Shown in pieces: positions 17,528-26,581 of a stretch of DNA of 31,762 nucleotides. The DNA is from Clostridia bacterium (GTDB lineage: Bacteria; Bacillota; Clostridia; TANB77; CAG-508), in assembly GCA_900759475.1 (NCBI GenBank), contig CAAEVK010000014.1:1-31762 (forward strand), written 5' to 3'. The number at the start of each line of letters is the position of its first letter. Position 1 is the stretch's first letter. The notes below the pieces were generated by a model. That model had not been told where the DNA came from and did no database searches. It saw only the letters and a list, made by a program, of their open reading frames with translations. The translations under genes were made by a program, and so were the position numbers.

Positions 17528-18520
17528 TTGAAAAAACTATTCTTAATGCTACTAGGTGCTATTTTTTTATGCTTTTTATTTCCCATATTTTTTACAAATC
17601 AATTTTTAAGCAAACCAACAACGACCGATGTACCTAAACAAAATGCAGAGTCTCAAAATTATGATTATAAAAATTTTAATATTGTGAAATTGCTACATGC
17701 AGATAGTGGAGAAATAGAAGAAATCCCATTAGATACTTATTTATATAATGTAGTATCAGCAGAAATGCCAGCCGATTTTGAGATAGAAGCATTAAAAGCA
17801 CAGGCAATTGTAGCAAGAACTTATACTGTATATAAAGCAAATACAAATCAATTAAAACATGGAGAAGCCAATATTTGTGACAAATCAACTTGTTGTCAAG
17901 CTTGGATTTCTAAAGAGGATAGATTAGCTAAGTGGGGAGAGGATGTAAGTCAAACAAATTGGGAAAAAATAGTGAATGCAGTAGATAGCACAAAGGGAAA
18001 GATTATTACATATGAAGGACAGCCGATTAATGCTTTCTTTCATTCCAATAGTGGAGGTACAACAGAAATTCCTTTAAATGTTTGGGGAGGTAGTGGATAT
18101 CCTTATTTGCAAACAGTAGAAACAGTGGGAGAAGATGCTTATTCTCAATATTCATCAGAAGTAGAGTATACACAAGAGGAGCTATTACAAAGATTAAAAG
18201 ATAATTTTTCTAATGTAGAAATAAATTTTGCAATACCAGAAGATATTTCTATATTAGAAAGAACACAAAGTAATCGTGTACAACAGGTTAAGTTTGGCAG
18301 TGTAACAATATCTGGTGTAGAAGCAAGAAATATATTTCAATTAAAATCTGCCAATTTTACGATAGAACAAAAAGAAGGAAAAATAAAATTTAAAGTAATT
18401 GGATATGGTCATGGAGTTGGAATGAGCCAAACAGGAGCAGATAGTTTAGCAAAGCAAGGAAAAACAGCAGAAGAAATTATAAAACATTTTTATACAGGTG
18501 TGGAAATAATTAACTATTAA
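17528..18520 (+). CDS. spoIID: SpoIID, septal peptidoglycan lytic transglycosylase
   Basis: Membrane-anchored mother-cell enzyme that trims glycan during engulfment, working with SpoIIM and SpoIIP. N-terminal anchor KKLFLMLLGAIFLCFLFPIF. The catalytic segment EIEALKAQAIVARTYTVYKA holds the conserved Glu. A CDKSTCCQAW cysteine segment and the C-terminal GYGHGVGMSQTGADSLA are diagnostic. I chose TTG 17528, since GGGAGG precedes it; ATG 17513 would place that site inside the gene. Length is 330 residues. It lies 18 bp after sigF, so a separate sigma-E promoter would have to lie within sigF. Confidence 0.94.
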   Translation: MKKLFLMLLGAIFLCFLFPIFFTNQFLSKPTTTDVPKQNAESQNYDYKNFNIVKLLHADSGEIEEIPLDTYLYNVVSAEMPADFEIEALKAQAIVARTYTVYKANTNQLKHGEANICDKSTCCQAWISKEDRLAKWGEDVSQTNWEKIVNAVDSTKGKIITYEGQPINAFFHSNSGGTTEIPLNVWGGSGYPYLQTVETVGEDAYSQYSSEVEYTQEELLQRLKDNFSNVEINFAIPEDISILERTQSNRVQQVKFGSVTISGVEARNIFQLKSANFTIEQKEGKIKFKVIGYGHGVGMSQTGADSLAKQGKTAEEIIKHFYTGVEIINY

Positions 18521-18522
18521 AT

Positions 18523-18551
18523 GTATAAGTTACCCAAAAAAAGGAAATAAT
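18523..18551 (+). promoter_or_regulatory. Sigma-F promoter of spoIIQ
   Basis: GTATA (18523-18527), exactly 15 bases, then GGAAATAAT (18543-18551). This matches the sigma-F pattern GYATA-N15-GGNNANANT at all fixed positions and sits just before spoIIQ, a sigma-F target. Confidence 0.7.
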
Positions 18552-18578
18552 GATGATATAAAGTTTTAGGAGGGTAAT

Positions 18579-19391
18579 ATGAGAAGAGAAAGAAGAATGA
18601 CAAATTCAGACAATGGTTTTAAAAAAATAATGTATATATCTGGTGCAGTACTATTGGTGGCAGTAGTTGCATTTGTTACAACAGTTATTTTATATAATAA
18701 TAAAATTAAAAGTCAATCTCGAGTAAGTCAACTAAATGCAAACAAAGTAACAGAACTTGTGCCAAGTATTTCAACACAAGAAAATATAACTTCTGCTAGT
18801 ACATCTATAGGAAAGACGGTTAATGAAGCACAAGAGGAAAATACAGTTGCAAATAATGTAAATACTACTATAAGTACTAATAATACTGTTAGTAATCAAA
18901 CTACCAATCAGACCACTAATCAAGTGAAAAACAATGTGACGGATAACAAAAATAACACAGCACCAAAAGTAGAAGTAAAAAAAGAGTTAAAATTTAAAAT
19001 GCCTGTAGAAGGAGAAATTATAAAAGAATTCTCAAAAGATACATTAGTATATTCAGAAACTTTAAAAGAATGGATAACACATTTAGGAATTGATATAAAA
19101 GCTGAAAAGACAAGTGTTGTAAAAGCTTCAGAAGAGGGAACAGTAAAATCAATTAAAAATGATCCAAGATATGGGTTAACAGTAGTAGTAGAACATGAAA
19201 ATGATTACAAAACAGTTTATGCAAATCTTTTAACAGCAGAATTTGTTTCAGAAGGAGAAGAAATTAAACAAGGACAAACTATTGGAACAGTAGGAAATAC
19301 AGCCGTATTTGAGAGTGCAGATGAGCCTCATCTCCATTTTGAAATTTTAAAAGATGGAGAATATGTAAACCCAAATAGTTATATACAATAA
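18579..19391 (+). CDS. spoIIQ: SpoIIQ-type M23 forespore protein
   Basis: Forespore half of the SpoIIQ-SpoIIIAH channel, 270 residues. One membrane helix (IMYISGAVLLVAVVAFVTTV) is followed by an Asn/Thr-rich linker with TTNQ repeats, then an LytM/M23 domain. The zinc ligands are complete: His168 and Asp172 in HLGID, and His251/His253 in PHLHFEI. Bacillus subtilis SpoIIQ lacks this site, while clostridial ones keep it. Position after spoIID and a sigma-F promoter support SpoIIQ rather than a general M23 endopeptidase. Start follows TTAGGAGGG. Confidence 0.87.
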   Translation: MRRERRMTNSDNGFKKIMYISGAVLLVAVVAFVTTVILYNNKIKSQSRVSQLNANKVTELVPSISTQENITSASTSIGKTVNEAQEENTVANNVNTTISTNNTVSNQTTNQTTNQVKNNVTDNKNNTAPKVEVKKELKFKMPVEGEIIKEFSKDTLVYSETLKEWITHLGIDIKAEKTSVVKASEEGTVKSIKNDPRYGLTVVVEHENDYKTVYANLLTAEFVSEGEEIKQGQTIGTVGNTAVFESADEPHLHFEILKDGEYVNPNSYIQ

Positions 19392-19397
19392 TTTACA

Positions 19398-19431
19398 AAA
19401 ATAGGAGGAAAAAATATAACCTCCTATTTTT
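19398..19431. terminator. Terminator after spoIIQ
   Basis: AAAATAGGAGG and CCTCCTATTTT form a stem closed by an A-rich loop, ending in a T-run. It lies between convergent genes and can serve both. Confidence 0.8.
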
Positions 19432-19466
19432 CCTATACAATAAAAATAATAAATTAAAACAATTGA

Positions 19467-19895
19467 TTATAACCATTGTTTTAATATTTCTACATCATGT
19501 TCTTGTTCTTTAACAAAATCATCTAAAATTAATTTAACATTTTCATCTAAATTTTTATTTTGATTTAAAAGTTTTCTCCCTTCTACAATTCCCATATTAG
19601 TTCCTTGTATTAACATTTCTGAAAGTTTAGAATTACTTTTATCTGTTAAAGTACCCATTTGAATACTTGTCCAGCCCATTACTTTTTGAGCAGGAGAAGT
19701 ATCATCAGCTTGTTGCCCAGATTTTGAAAATTCATGATTAACTCTATTTAAAATCTTTTTATATTGTTTATATTGTTTATCTAAAACTTGTTTAAATTCT
19801 TCATCCTCAACTTTAGATGTAATAACTTTAATGGATTCCATCCCCATTACCAATCCTTTGTGTACTTCATTTAACACAATTAAATTATTTTCCAT
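19467..19895 (-). CDS. Ferritin-like four-helix protein of unknown function
   Basis: Protein of 142 residues, almost wholly helical, with two helical hairpins: LNEVHKGLVMGMESIKVITS and a second ending DDFVKEQEHDVEILKQWL. Scattered Glu and His (EVHKG, EQEHD) occur where a di-iron ferritin-like site would be. This resembles small uncharacterised DUF2383-like proteins of Clostridia, but I cannot name the family with confidence. ATG 19895 is preceded by TTAGGAGG. It is transcribed away from addA. Confidence 0.65.
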   Translation of the reverse strand: MENNLIVLNEVHKGLVMGMESIKVITSKVEDEEFKQVLDKQYKQYKKILNRVNHEFSKSGQQADDTSPAQKVMGWTSIQMGTLTDKSNSKLSEMLIQGTNMGIVEGRKLLNQNKNLDENVKLILDDFVKEQEHDVEILKQWL

Positions 19896-20041
19896 AAACT
19901 AACCTCCTAAAAAATCTTTATTTATCTTAAAACAAGAAGATAAAATATAATAATATTATTCGCAAAATTTGGAAAAATATTTACAAAATTTGTAGAAAAA
20001 TATATACTTAAAATAAATTATTAATAATACGAGGAGAAATT

Positions 20042-23000
20042 ATGAACTGGACTGAAGAACAACTACAAGCAATTGAAGAAAAAAATAACAATATTTTGGT
20101 TGCTGCTGCAGCACGGAAGTGGGAAAACAGCAGTTTTAGTAGAGCGCATTATTAGACGTATTACAGAACAAAGAATTGATATTGACCAATTATTGGTTGT
20201 TACATTTACCAATGCAGCAGCAAGCCAAATGAGAGAAAAAATTTTAAATGCTATTTATAAAAAGTTAGAAGAAAATCCCAATGATGAGCATCTAAAAAGA
20301 CAAACTGTTTTAATTCATAAAGCCAATATTTCTACAATTCATTCTTTTTGCTTAGAAGTAATTCGTAATCACTTTTTCGAATTAGATGTTTCAGCTAATT
20401 TTCGAATAGGAGATACAACAGAATTAGAAATTTTAAAGCAAGAAGCAATAGAAAACATATTTGAAAATAAATATATTTCGAAGGATAAGGCTTTTGAACA
20501 GCTATTAGACTGTTATACAAATTATCAATCAGATGATGGACTAAAAGAAATTATATTTAGAATATATGAGTTTATTCAATCATCACCTTTTCCAGAGGAA
20601 TGGTTGGAAGAAAAAGTAGAAGATTTTAATTTGCAAGAACAACTAGACATGGATTTTGCAAAAACAAAATGGGGAGAAATTATTTTATCTAATTTTAAAG
20701 ATGAGATTTTAGGATTAATTTTAAGACTAAAAGTATTGAAAAATAAATTAAATCATTATTCAGAAATGCAGAAGTTTTATACAGTTGTTTGTGAGGATAT
20801 AACAAATTTAGAAACAATTTATGAACATGCAAATAACTGGGAGGAAGCAAGAAAATTAGTATTAGAAGTAAATTTTGTAAGATGGCCAACCGATAAAAAT
20901 ACTATAATGGATTTAAAAGATATAGCAAAACAAGTTAGAAAAAAAATAAAAGACGATTTTGGAAAAATTGCAGAAAAATTACTATTATATACTTCGCGGA
21001 GAAGCAAATAAAGATATGAATGCTATGTACGAAATATTAAAAAACTTAAAAAATATAATAGTAGAGTTTAAATATGAATATGCCAAACTAAAAAAAGAAA
21101 AAAATATAATTGACTTTCATGACATTGAACATTTTGCACTTGCCATTTTAGTAAAAAAAGAAAACAAAAACTATATACCAACAGAAGTTGCTAAAAACTA
21201 TCAGGAGAAATTTGTAGAAATTGCAATTGATGAATATCAAGATAGCAACTTAATTCAAGAATATATTTTAAATACAATATCAAGAAAGAATAATTTGTTT
21301 ATGGTTGGAGATGTAAAGCAAAGTATTTATAAATTTAGACAAGCAAGACCAGAATTATTTTTAGAAAAATACAATACCTATGGTAAAGAAAATGGAATAA
21401 AAATAAACTTATTTAAAAATTTTAGAAGTAGAAAAACTATACTAGATATTACAAATATAATATTTCACTATATTATGTCAAAACAGTTAGGCGATATTGA
21501 TTACACACAAGAAGAGTATTTAAATTTAGGTGCGCAATATCCTATTCCAGAAGAAAATATAGCTTGTGCAGGAAAAGCAGAACTTCACCTTGTTGATTGT
21601 TGCCAACAAGAAGATGTAGAAGAAATAGATCCAATAGAAAATGAACAAATAGAAGCAAAATTTGTAGCCAATAAAATAGAAGCTATTTTAAATAGTGATT
21701 ATATGGTTTGGGATAAAGAAAAAAATAATTATCGACCAATAACTTATAAAGATATTGTTATTTTATTAAGATCTGCTAACAACTCGTCAAATGTTTATGA
21801 AAAAGAAATTACTAAAAAAGGTTATCCAGTGTTTAGTGAGGCAACAGTACAATATTTAGATTCTAGCGAAATTAGCACAATGATGGCCATATTAAAAATT
21901 ATAGATAATCCAAACCAAGATATAGAATTAGTAACTGTTTTAAGGTCTCCTATTTATTCTTTTACAGACAATGAATTAATGGAAATTAGACTTTTTCAAA
22001 AAAAAGGAACTTTTTATGAGGCTTTAAAAATAGCAAGAAAAGAAGCAAGAGGTGATTTAAAACAAAAAATAGAACATTGTATGCAACAAATAGAAAAAAT
22101 GCGTCAAAAGCAGGAACATATGCCACTCGATGAGTTTATTTGGTATATTTATTCTACAACTGGTTACGATAGTTATGTTAGTCTTATGCCAAATGGTAAA
22201 TTACGAGTAGCTAATTTACGAATGCTTTTTGAACAAGCTCAAAAATATGAACAAGCAAATTTTAAAGGATTATATAATTTTATTCATTTTATCCATAAAG
22301 TAAAAAAGAGTAATTCAGATTTAGGAGCAGCTAAAATTATTGGAGAAAATGATAATGTTATTAGAATAATGAGTATTCATAAAAGTAAAGGATTGGAGTT
22401 TCCAGTTGTTTTTTTGTGTAGTACAGCTAAAAAAATAAACATGCAGGATTTAAATGAAAGTGTATTACTTCACCAAGAAATTGGATTGGGTCCACAATAT
22501 ATTAATTATGAAAGAAAAATAGAGTATGCTACATTAGCAAAAGAAGCAATAAAAATAAAATTAATTGATGAAGCAATTGCAGAAGAAATGAGAGTTTTAT
22601 ATGTAGCGCTAACAAGAGCAAAAGAAAAGTTAATTATAACAGGCATCGAAAAAGACGCAAGTAAAGAACTAGAGGAAAAACAAGAAATCCTAGGCAGTAC
22701 AGAAGGAAAGATAAGTACACAAATATTAAAAAAATATAAATCTTATTTAGATTGGCTGGAATTTATATATTTAAAAGAAAAAGAGAAATTAAATCCTATT
22801 CTAGAATTTACAGTTCATCCTAAAACAGAATTGTTAGAGCTAAAAGAGAAAAAAAACACCAATACTAACATTGACTTTAAAAAAGTAGAAGTTTCTACAA
22901 ACATAAAAAACTTATTAAATTGGGTATATCCTAGAATAGAAGCCAGTAAAATAGTAAGTAAAACAAGTGTTACAGAATTGAAGAAAAACAAAGAACAAAA

Positions 23001-23577
23001 AAAAGAAGCCATTATTTCAGAATGTAAAATAGAAATACCCCAATTTTTGCAAATAGAACAAAATTTAACAAAGGCAGAAATTGGAACAGCAACACACTTT
23101 GTTTTACAAAAAATAGATTTAAAAAAAGAATATACACAAGAAGAACTAAAAGAATTTATTGCACACCTAGTTGCCAAAAATTTATTAACTAATATGCAAG
23201 CAGAAGCAATTAATCAAAGGAAAATTTTAAGATTTTTAAATTCTCATTTAGCACAAAAACTAAAAGAAGCAAAGGAAATTTACCAAGAAACACCTTTTTA
23301 TATTAAACTAAAAGCAAAAGAAATTTATAATACAATAATAGAGGATCCTATTCTAGTGCAAGGAATTATTGATTTGTATTTTGTAGATAAAAATGACAAT
23401 ATTGTATTAGTAGATTATAAAACAGATTATGTAGAAAACAAAGAAGAAAAAATATTAATAGAAAAATATAAAAAACAAATAGAAATTTATGCAAGAGCAA
23501 TTCAAGAAGCTATAGGTAAGCCAGTTGCAGAAAAATATATTTATTCTTTGTATTTAGACAAAGATGTTTTGGTGTGA
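20042..23577 (+). CDS. addA: AddA helicase-nuclease subunit, two +1 shifts
   Basis: ATP-dependent helicase/nuclease subunit A of AddAB, which resects double-strand breaks. Skipping one C at CGG 20114 and at CGG 20997 gives a single protein of 1177 residues, close to the usual length of about 1200. The first site lies in Walker A: VAAAA then G25-SGKTAVLVERI. Later motifs are intact: AIDEYQDSN, GDVKQSIYKFRQARPELF, IMSIHKSKGLEFPVVFL, RVLYVALTRAKEKL. The C-terminal RecB-type nuclease has GTATHF and GIIDLYF...LVDYKTD. ATG 20042 follows CGAGGAG. Without the first shift only 24 correct residues would be made. addB, normally just upstream, is absent here. Confidence 0.92.
20114..20116 (+). other. CGG +1 shift site 8 (addA residue 25)
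   Basis: GCA-CGG-A. Shifted reading supplies the first glycine of AAAAGSGKT, the ATP-binding loop. The zero frame ends at TAG 13 codons later. P-site codon Ala. Confidence 0.93.
20997..20999 (+). other. CGG +1 shift site 9 (addA residue 319)
   Basis: TCG-CGG-A in the frame set by site 8. Shifted reading gives LLLYTSGEANKDMNAMYEIL. The zero frame ends at TAA four codons later. P-site codon Ser. Confidence 0.88.
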
Positions 23578-23600
23578 CATAACGGAAGCATAGGGATTAT

Positions 23601-23629
23601 TTGACAATTTACATAATAAATGGTATAAT
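23601..23629 (+). promoter_or_regulatory. Perfect sigma-A promoter
   Basis: TTGACA (23601-23606), 17 bases, TATAAT (23624-23629): consensus in both boxes and spacing. It begins 23 bases after the addA stop and drives the next gene. Confidence 0.9.
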
Positions 23630-23663
23630 CATCTGGAATTTTAAAAATAAGGAAAAAAATAAT

Positions 23664-24152
23664 ATGAGTAGAATGAAAACCTTCTTTATTTATGCGTTAA
23701 TTGTAGCAGCAATTGTGCTTTGTACAGATTTTATAGTAAACTTTATTTTAGATAGTAATTACAGAAAAATAAAATATGATATAGGAACGATTGCACCTAA
23801 AATAGAAATAATAGATGCAAAAACAACCTATATGAATGGTTATGTTAAAGGGACAATAACCAATAATACAGAAAATAAAATAACAAACCAATTAATAAAA
23901 CTGGAATTTTACAGTAGTAGAAAAAATAAAGTAGGAACTGAATATGTAAAAGTAGATAACTTGGAAATAGGAGAAACAAAAAATTTTGAACTAAAATATA
24001 AAATAAAAAATGTAAGTCATGTAAAGTTAACTATTGTGGAAGAAAATGCACAAGATACAACAATACAATTTTATCCATTAATAGAAAAGGCAGAAATGTA
24101 TTTTGCTATTGCTAGTGTTATTGTATTACTTGTTTGGGCTGGAATCCTCTAA
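23664..24152 (+). CDS. Two-pass membrane protein with extracytoplasmic beta domain
   Basis: Protein of 162 residues. An N-terminal helix (FFIYALIVAAIVLCTDFIVN) and a C-terminal one (YFAIASVIVLLVWAGIL) flank about 100 residues. In these, VKGTITNNTENKITNQLIKLEFYSS followed later by LEIGETKNFELKYKI resembles FxLYD-type immunoglobulin-like domains. ATG 23664 is chosen since it lies after the promoter at 23601-23629 and GGAAAAAAA; the upstream in-frame start falls inside the promoter. Function unknown. Confidence 0.7.
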   Translation: MSRMKTFFIYALIVAAIVLCTDFIVNFILDSNYRKIKYDIGTIAPKIEIIDAKTTYMNGYVKGTITNNTENKITNQLIKLEFYSSRKNKVGTEYVKVDNLEIGETKNFELKYKIKNVSHVKLTIVEENAQDTTIQFYPLIEKAEMYFAIASVIVLLVWAGIL

Positions 24153-24215
24153 ATTAAACAATCTTTAATTTGTAGCATCAAAAAGAAAATTTTTAAAAAC
24201 TTTTAACAAAAACTA

Positions 24216-24244
24216 TTGACTTTTATCATAAAAAGATATAAATT
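24216..24244 (+). promoter_or_regulatory. Sigma-A promoter of groESL
   Basis: TTGACT (24216-24221), with a -10 at TAAATT (24239-24244, 17-base spacing) or the overlapping TATAAA. It leads directly into the CIRCE operator. Confidence 0.65.
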
Positions 24245-24245
24245 A

Positions 24246-24272
24246 TTAGCAGTCGTTAAAATCGACTGCTAA
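24246..24272 (+). promoter_or_regulatory. CIRCE operator for HrcA, variant arms
   Basis: Arms TTAGCAGTC and GACTGCTAA separated by nine bases. The consensus is TTAGCACTC-N9-GAGTGCTAA, so position 7 is changed in the left arm and the matching base in the right arm, which preserves the palindrome. It lies 25 bases before groES and implies heat-shock control by HrcA. Confidence 0.9.
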
Positions 24273-24297
24273 TTTTATCTTGATAGGAGGAATGTAT

Positions 24298-24579
24298 ATG
24301 ATAAAACCATTAGCAGACAGAGTTTTAATTAAAATGATTGAAAATGAGGAGACAACCAAAAGCGGAATTCTTTTGGCACCAGCAGCAAAAGAAAAACCAT
24401 TAGTGGCAGAGGTACTAGCAGTAGGACCAGGTGGAGTTGTAGAAGGAAAAGAAGTAAAAATGGAAATAAAGGTAGGCGATAAAGTAATCGTTAGCAAGTA
24501 TGCTGGCACAGAAATTAAATATGAAGGACAAGAACTTGTTATTGTAAAACAAAGCGATGTACTAGCCATTGTTGAATAA
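24298..24579 (+). CDS. groES: Co-chaperonin GroES
   Basis: Ten-kDa lid of the GroEL chamber, 93 residues. The start IKPLADRVLIKMIENEETTKSGI, mobile loop and end VKQSDVLAIVE are typical. ATG 24298 follows AGGAGG, and the ORF reaches groEL after 28 bp. Regulated by the CIRCE site upstream. Confidence 0.97.
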   Translation: MIKPLADRVLIKMIENEETTKSGILLAPAAKEKPLVAEVLAVGPGGVVEGKEVKMEIKVGDKVIVSKYAGTEIKYEGQELVIVKQSDVLAIVE

Positions 24580-24607
24580 AAAATAAATTTTAAAAGGAGG
24601 TTTTTAT

Positions 24608-26248
24608 ATGGCTAAAGATATTAGATATGGAGAAGAGGCAAGAAAATCTTTACTAAACGGTGTTAATAAATTAGCAGATACTGTAAAAGTAACTTTAGGA
24701 CCAAAAGGTAGAAATGTTGTATTAGATAAAAGTTTTGGAGCACCACTTATTACAAATGATGGTGTTACCATTGCAAAAGAAATTGAATTAGAAGACCCAT
24801 TTGAAAATATGGGAGCAAGATTAGTAAAAGAAGTTTCTACTAAAACAAATGATGTTGCAGGAGATGGAACAACAACAGCCACTCTTTTAGCACAATGTAT
24901 GATTAAAGAAGGTGTTAAAAATGTAGCAGCTGGTGGAGATCCAATGGCAATTAAAAGAGGAATGGATAAAGCTGTAGTTACAGCACTAGAAGGACTAAAA
25001 GATATTAGTTCTACTGTAAATGGAAAAGAAGATATTGCAAGAGTTGCAAGTATTTCTGCTAATAATCACGAAATAGGAGTTTTAATAGCAGATGCTATGG
25101 AAAAAGTATCAAAAGATGGTGTTATTACTATTGAAGAATCTAAAACATCAAATACACAAGTAAATGTTGTAGAAGGTATGCAATTTGACAAAGGATATAT
25201 TTCACCATATATGGTTACAGATACAGAAAAAATGCAAGCAGTTGTAGATAATCCATACATTTTAATTACAGATAAAAAAATTAGTAATATTCAAGAAATA
25301 TTACCATTATTAGAAAGTTTAATGCAACAATCTGGCAAATTAGTAATTATTGCAGATGACATTGAAGGAGAAGCATTATCAACACTTATTTTAAACAAAT
25401 TAAGAGGAGTATTAAATGTTGTAGCTGTAAAAGCACCAGGCTATGGAGATAGAAGAAAAGAAATGCTAGAGGATATTGCAATTCTAACAGGTGGTGAAGT
25501 AATTACAAGTGATTTGGGATTGGAATTAAAGGATACTACAATAGAACAACTAGGAAGAGCAAAACAAATAAAAGTAGAAAAAGAAAATACAATTATTGTA
25601 GATGGAGCAGGAGATAAAGAACAAATTGCTTCAAGAGTAAAACAAATAAGAGCACAATTAGAAGAAACAACCAGTGAATTTGATAAAGAAAAATTACAAG
25701 AAAGATTAGCTAAAATTTCTGGTGGAGTAGCTGTAATTGAAGTTGGTGCTGCAACAGAAATTGAAATGAAAGAAAAGAAATTAAGAATAGAAGATGCACT
25801 TTCAGCTACAAAAGCAGCAGTGGAAGAAGGAATTGTTGCAGGTGGGGGAACAGCATATATTAATGTAATTCCAAAGGTAGAAAGATTATTAAACAATGTA
25901 AAAGAAGATGAAAAAATAGGAGTAAAAACAGTATTAAAAGCACTAGAAGAGCCAGTAAGACAAATTGCTACAAATGCTGGACTAGAAGGAGCTGTTATTT
26001 TAGAAAAGGTTAAAAATTCAGCAATAGGATTTGGATTTGATGCACAAAACGAAGAATATGTAGACATGAAAAAAGTAGGAATTGTAGATCCTACTAAAGT
26101 AACAAGAAGTGCTTTACAAAATGCAGCAAGTATAGCCTCTATGGTATTAACAACAGAAAGCATTGTAACAGAGAAAAAGGAAGAAAAAAGTTGTAATTGT
26201 GGAGGAGACCACGGAGGAATGCCATCAGGAATGGATGGAATGTATTAA
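24608..26248 (+). CDS. groEL: Chaperonin GroEL
   Basis: Sixty-kDa chaperonin, 546 residues, full length. Signature pieces: NVVLDKSFGAPLITNDGVTI, GDGTTTATLLAQ (ATP site), and AAVEEGIVAGGGTAYINV. The tail is unusual: instead of GGM repeats it reads SCNCGGDHGGMPSGMDGMY, with a Cys-Asn-Cys pair. ATG follows AAAAGGAGG. The two internal CGG trinucleotides are out of frame. A strong terminator follows. Confidence 0.98.
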   Translation: MAKDIRYGEEARKSLLNGVNKLADTVKVTLGPKGRNVVLDKSFGAPLITNDGVTIAKEIELEDPFENMGARLVKEVSTKTNDVAGDGTTTATLLAQCMIKEGVKNVAAGGDPMAIKRGMDKAVVTALEGLKDISSTVNGKEDIARVASISANNHEIGVLIADAMEKVSKDGVITIEESKTSNTQVNVVEGMQFDKGYISPYMVTDTEKMQAVVDNPYILITDKKISNIQEILPLLESLMQQSGKLVIIADDIEGEALSTLILNKLRGVLNVVAVKAPGYGDRRKEMLEDIAILTGGEVITSDLGLELKDTTIEQLGRAKQIKVEKENTIIVDGAGDKEQIASRVKQIRAQLEETTSEFDKEKLQERLAKISGGVAVIEVGAATEIEMKEKKLRIEDALSATKAAVEEGIVAGGGTAYINVIPKVERLLNNVKEDEKIGVKTVLKALEEPVRQIATNAGLEGAVILEKVKNSAIGFGFDAQNEEYVDMKKVGIVDPTKVTRSALQNAASIASMVLTTESIVTEKKEEKSCNCGGDHGGMPSGMDGMY

Positions 26249-26280
26249 AAAAATACAGGGAAAATACCCTGTATTTTTTA
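26249..26280 (+). terminator. Terminator after groEL
   Basis: AAAATACAGGG and CCCTGTATTTT form an 11-bp stem followed by T residues. Confidence 0.88.
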
Positions 26281-26303
26281 TGCATAAAGAGCATATTATG
26301 GAA

Positions 26304-26423
26304 TTAGCAGCATCCGCCTCTTCCACCACCGCAACAGCAGCAGATTAAAATAAGAACAATTATTATCCAGCAGCAATCATCTCCAAAACCGAATCCGCCA
26401 CCGCATCCTCTATTTTCTGGCAT
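26304..26423 (-). CDS. Tiny Cys/Gly-rich single-helix protein
   Basis: ORF of 39 residues: an N-terminal Gly-rich part (PENRGCGGGFGFGDD), a hydrophobic helix beginning CCWIIIVLILICCCC, and a Gly/Cys tail. ATG is preceded by AAGGGGGG at nine bases. Similar tiny CCWIII...CCC proteins are common in Clostridia, without known function; sporulation links have been guessed for small Gly-rich membrane peptides. Five CGG trinucleotides in it are all out of frame (glycine codons after C-ending codons). Confidence 0.65.
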   Translation of the reverse strand: MPENRGCGGGFGFGDDCCWIIIVLILICCCCGGGRGGCC

Positions 26424-26426
26424 TAT

Positions 26427-26439
26427 ACATTTCCCCCCT
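26427..26439 (-). repeat. Leader repeat, copy 1
   Basis: ACATTTCCCCCCT on the plus strand, that is AGGGGGGAAATGT before the Cys/Gly-rich gene. Its twin lies at 26582-26594. Confidence 0.6.
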
Positions 26440-26505
26440 TTCATCAATAAGTACTCCATCATTTCTGAAGATTTATGATAGCAGACACAATCTCTGCTAA
26501 TAGCT

Positions 26506-26577
26506 CTACAGAAAAGCAGTAAAAATAGGAAGAAAAGGTATCAAAATTTTACAATTGTTATTAGAACAATTACTCAT
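26506..26577 (-). CDS. Possible 23-residue peptide or gene remnant
   Basis: ATG 26577 opens a short ORF, MSNCSNNNCKILIPFLPIFT then AFL: a polar Cys/Asn start and a hydrophobic end. The repeated AGGGGGGAAATGT leader precedes it, as for the Cys/Gly-rich gene at 26304-26423. It may be a second small membrane peptide or what is left of a duplicate. Very short, so weak. Confidence 0.3.
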   Translation of the reverse strand: MSNCSNNNCKILIPFLPIFTAFL

Positions 26578-26581
26578 TTAC

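Noticed and set aside
18880..18940. Tandem ACTAATCA-like repeats as a minisatellite or CRISPR
   Set aside because: They encode the TTNQ linker of SpoIIQ; short, imperfect and within a conserved gene. No CRISPR array was seen anywhere.
3273..20999. Sequencing or assembly error as the cause of the extra C
   Set aside because: Errors would not respect codon phase; identical 9-mers in other phases are clean. Raw reads should still be checked, as all ten sites are on one strand.
25441..26163. Long ORF antisense to groEL (240 codons)
   Set aside because: Low-complexity Ser/Ile/Phe-rich translation with no ribosome site; it is a shadow of the groEL codon pattern.
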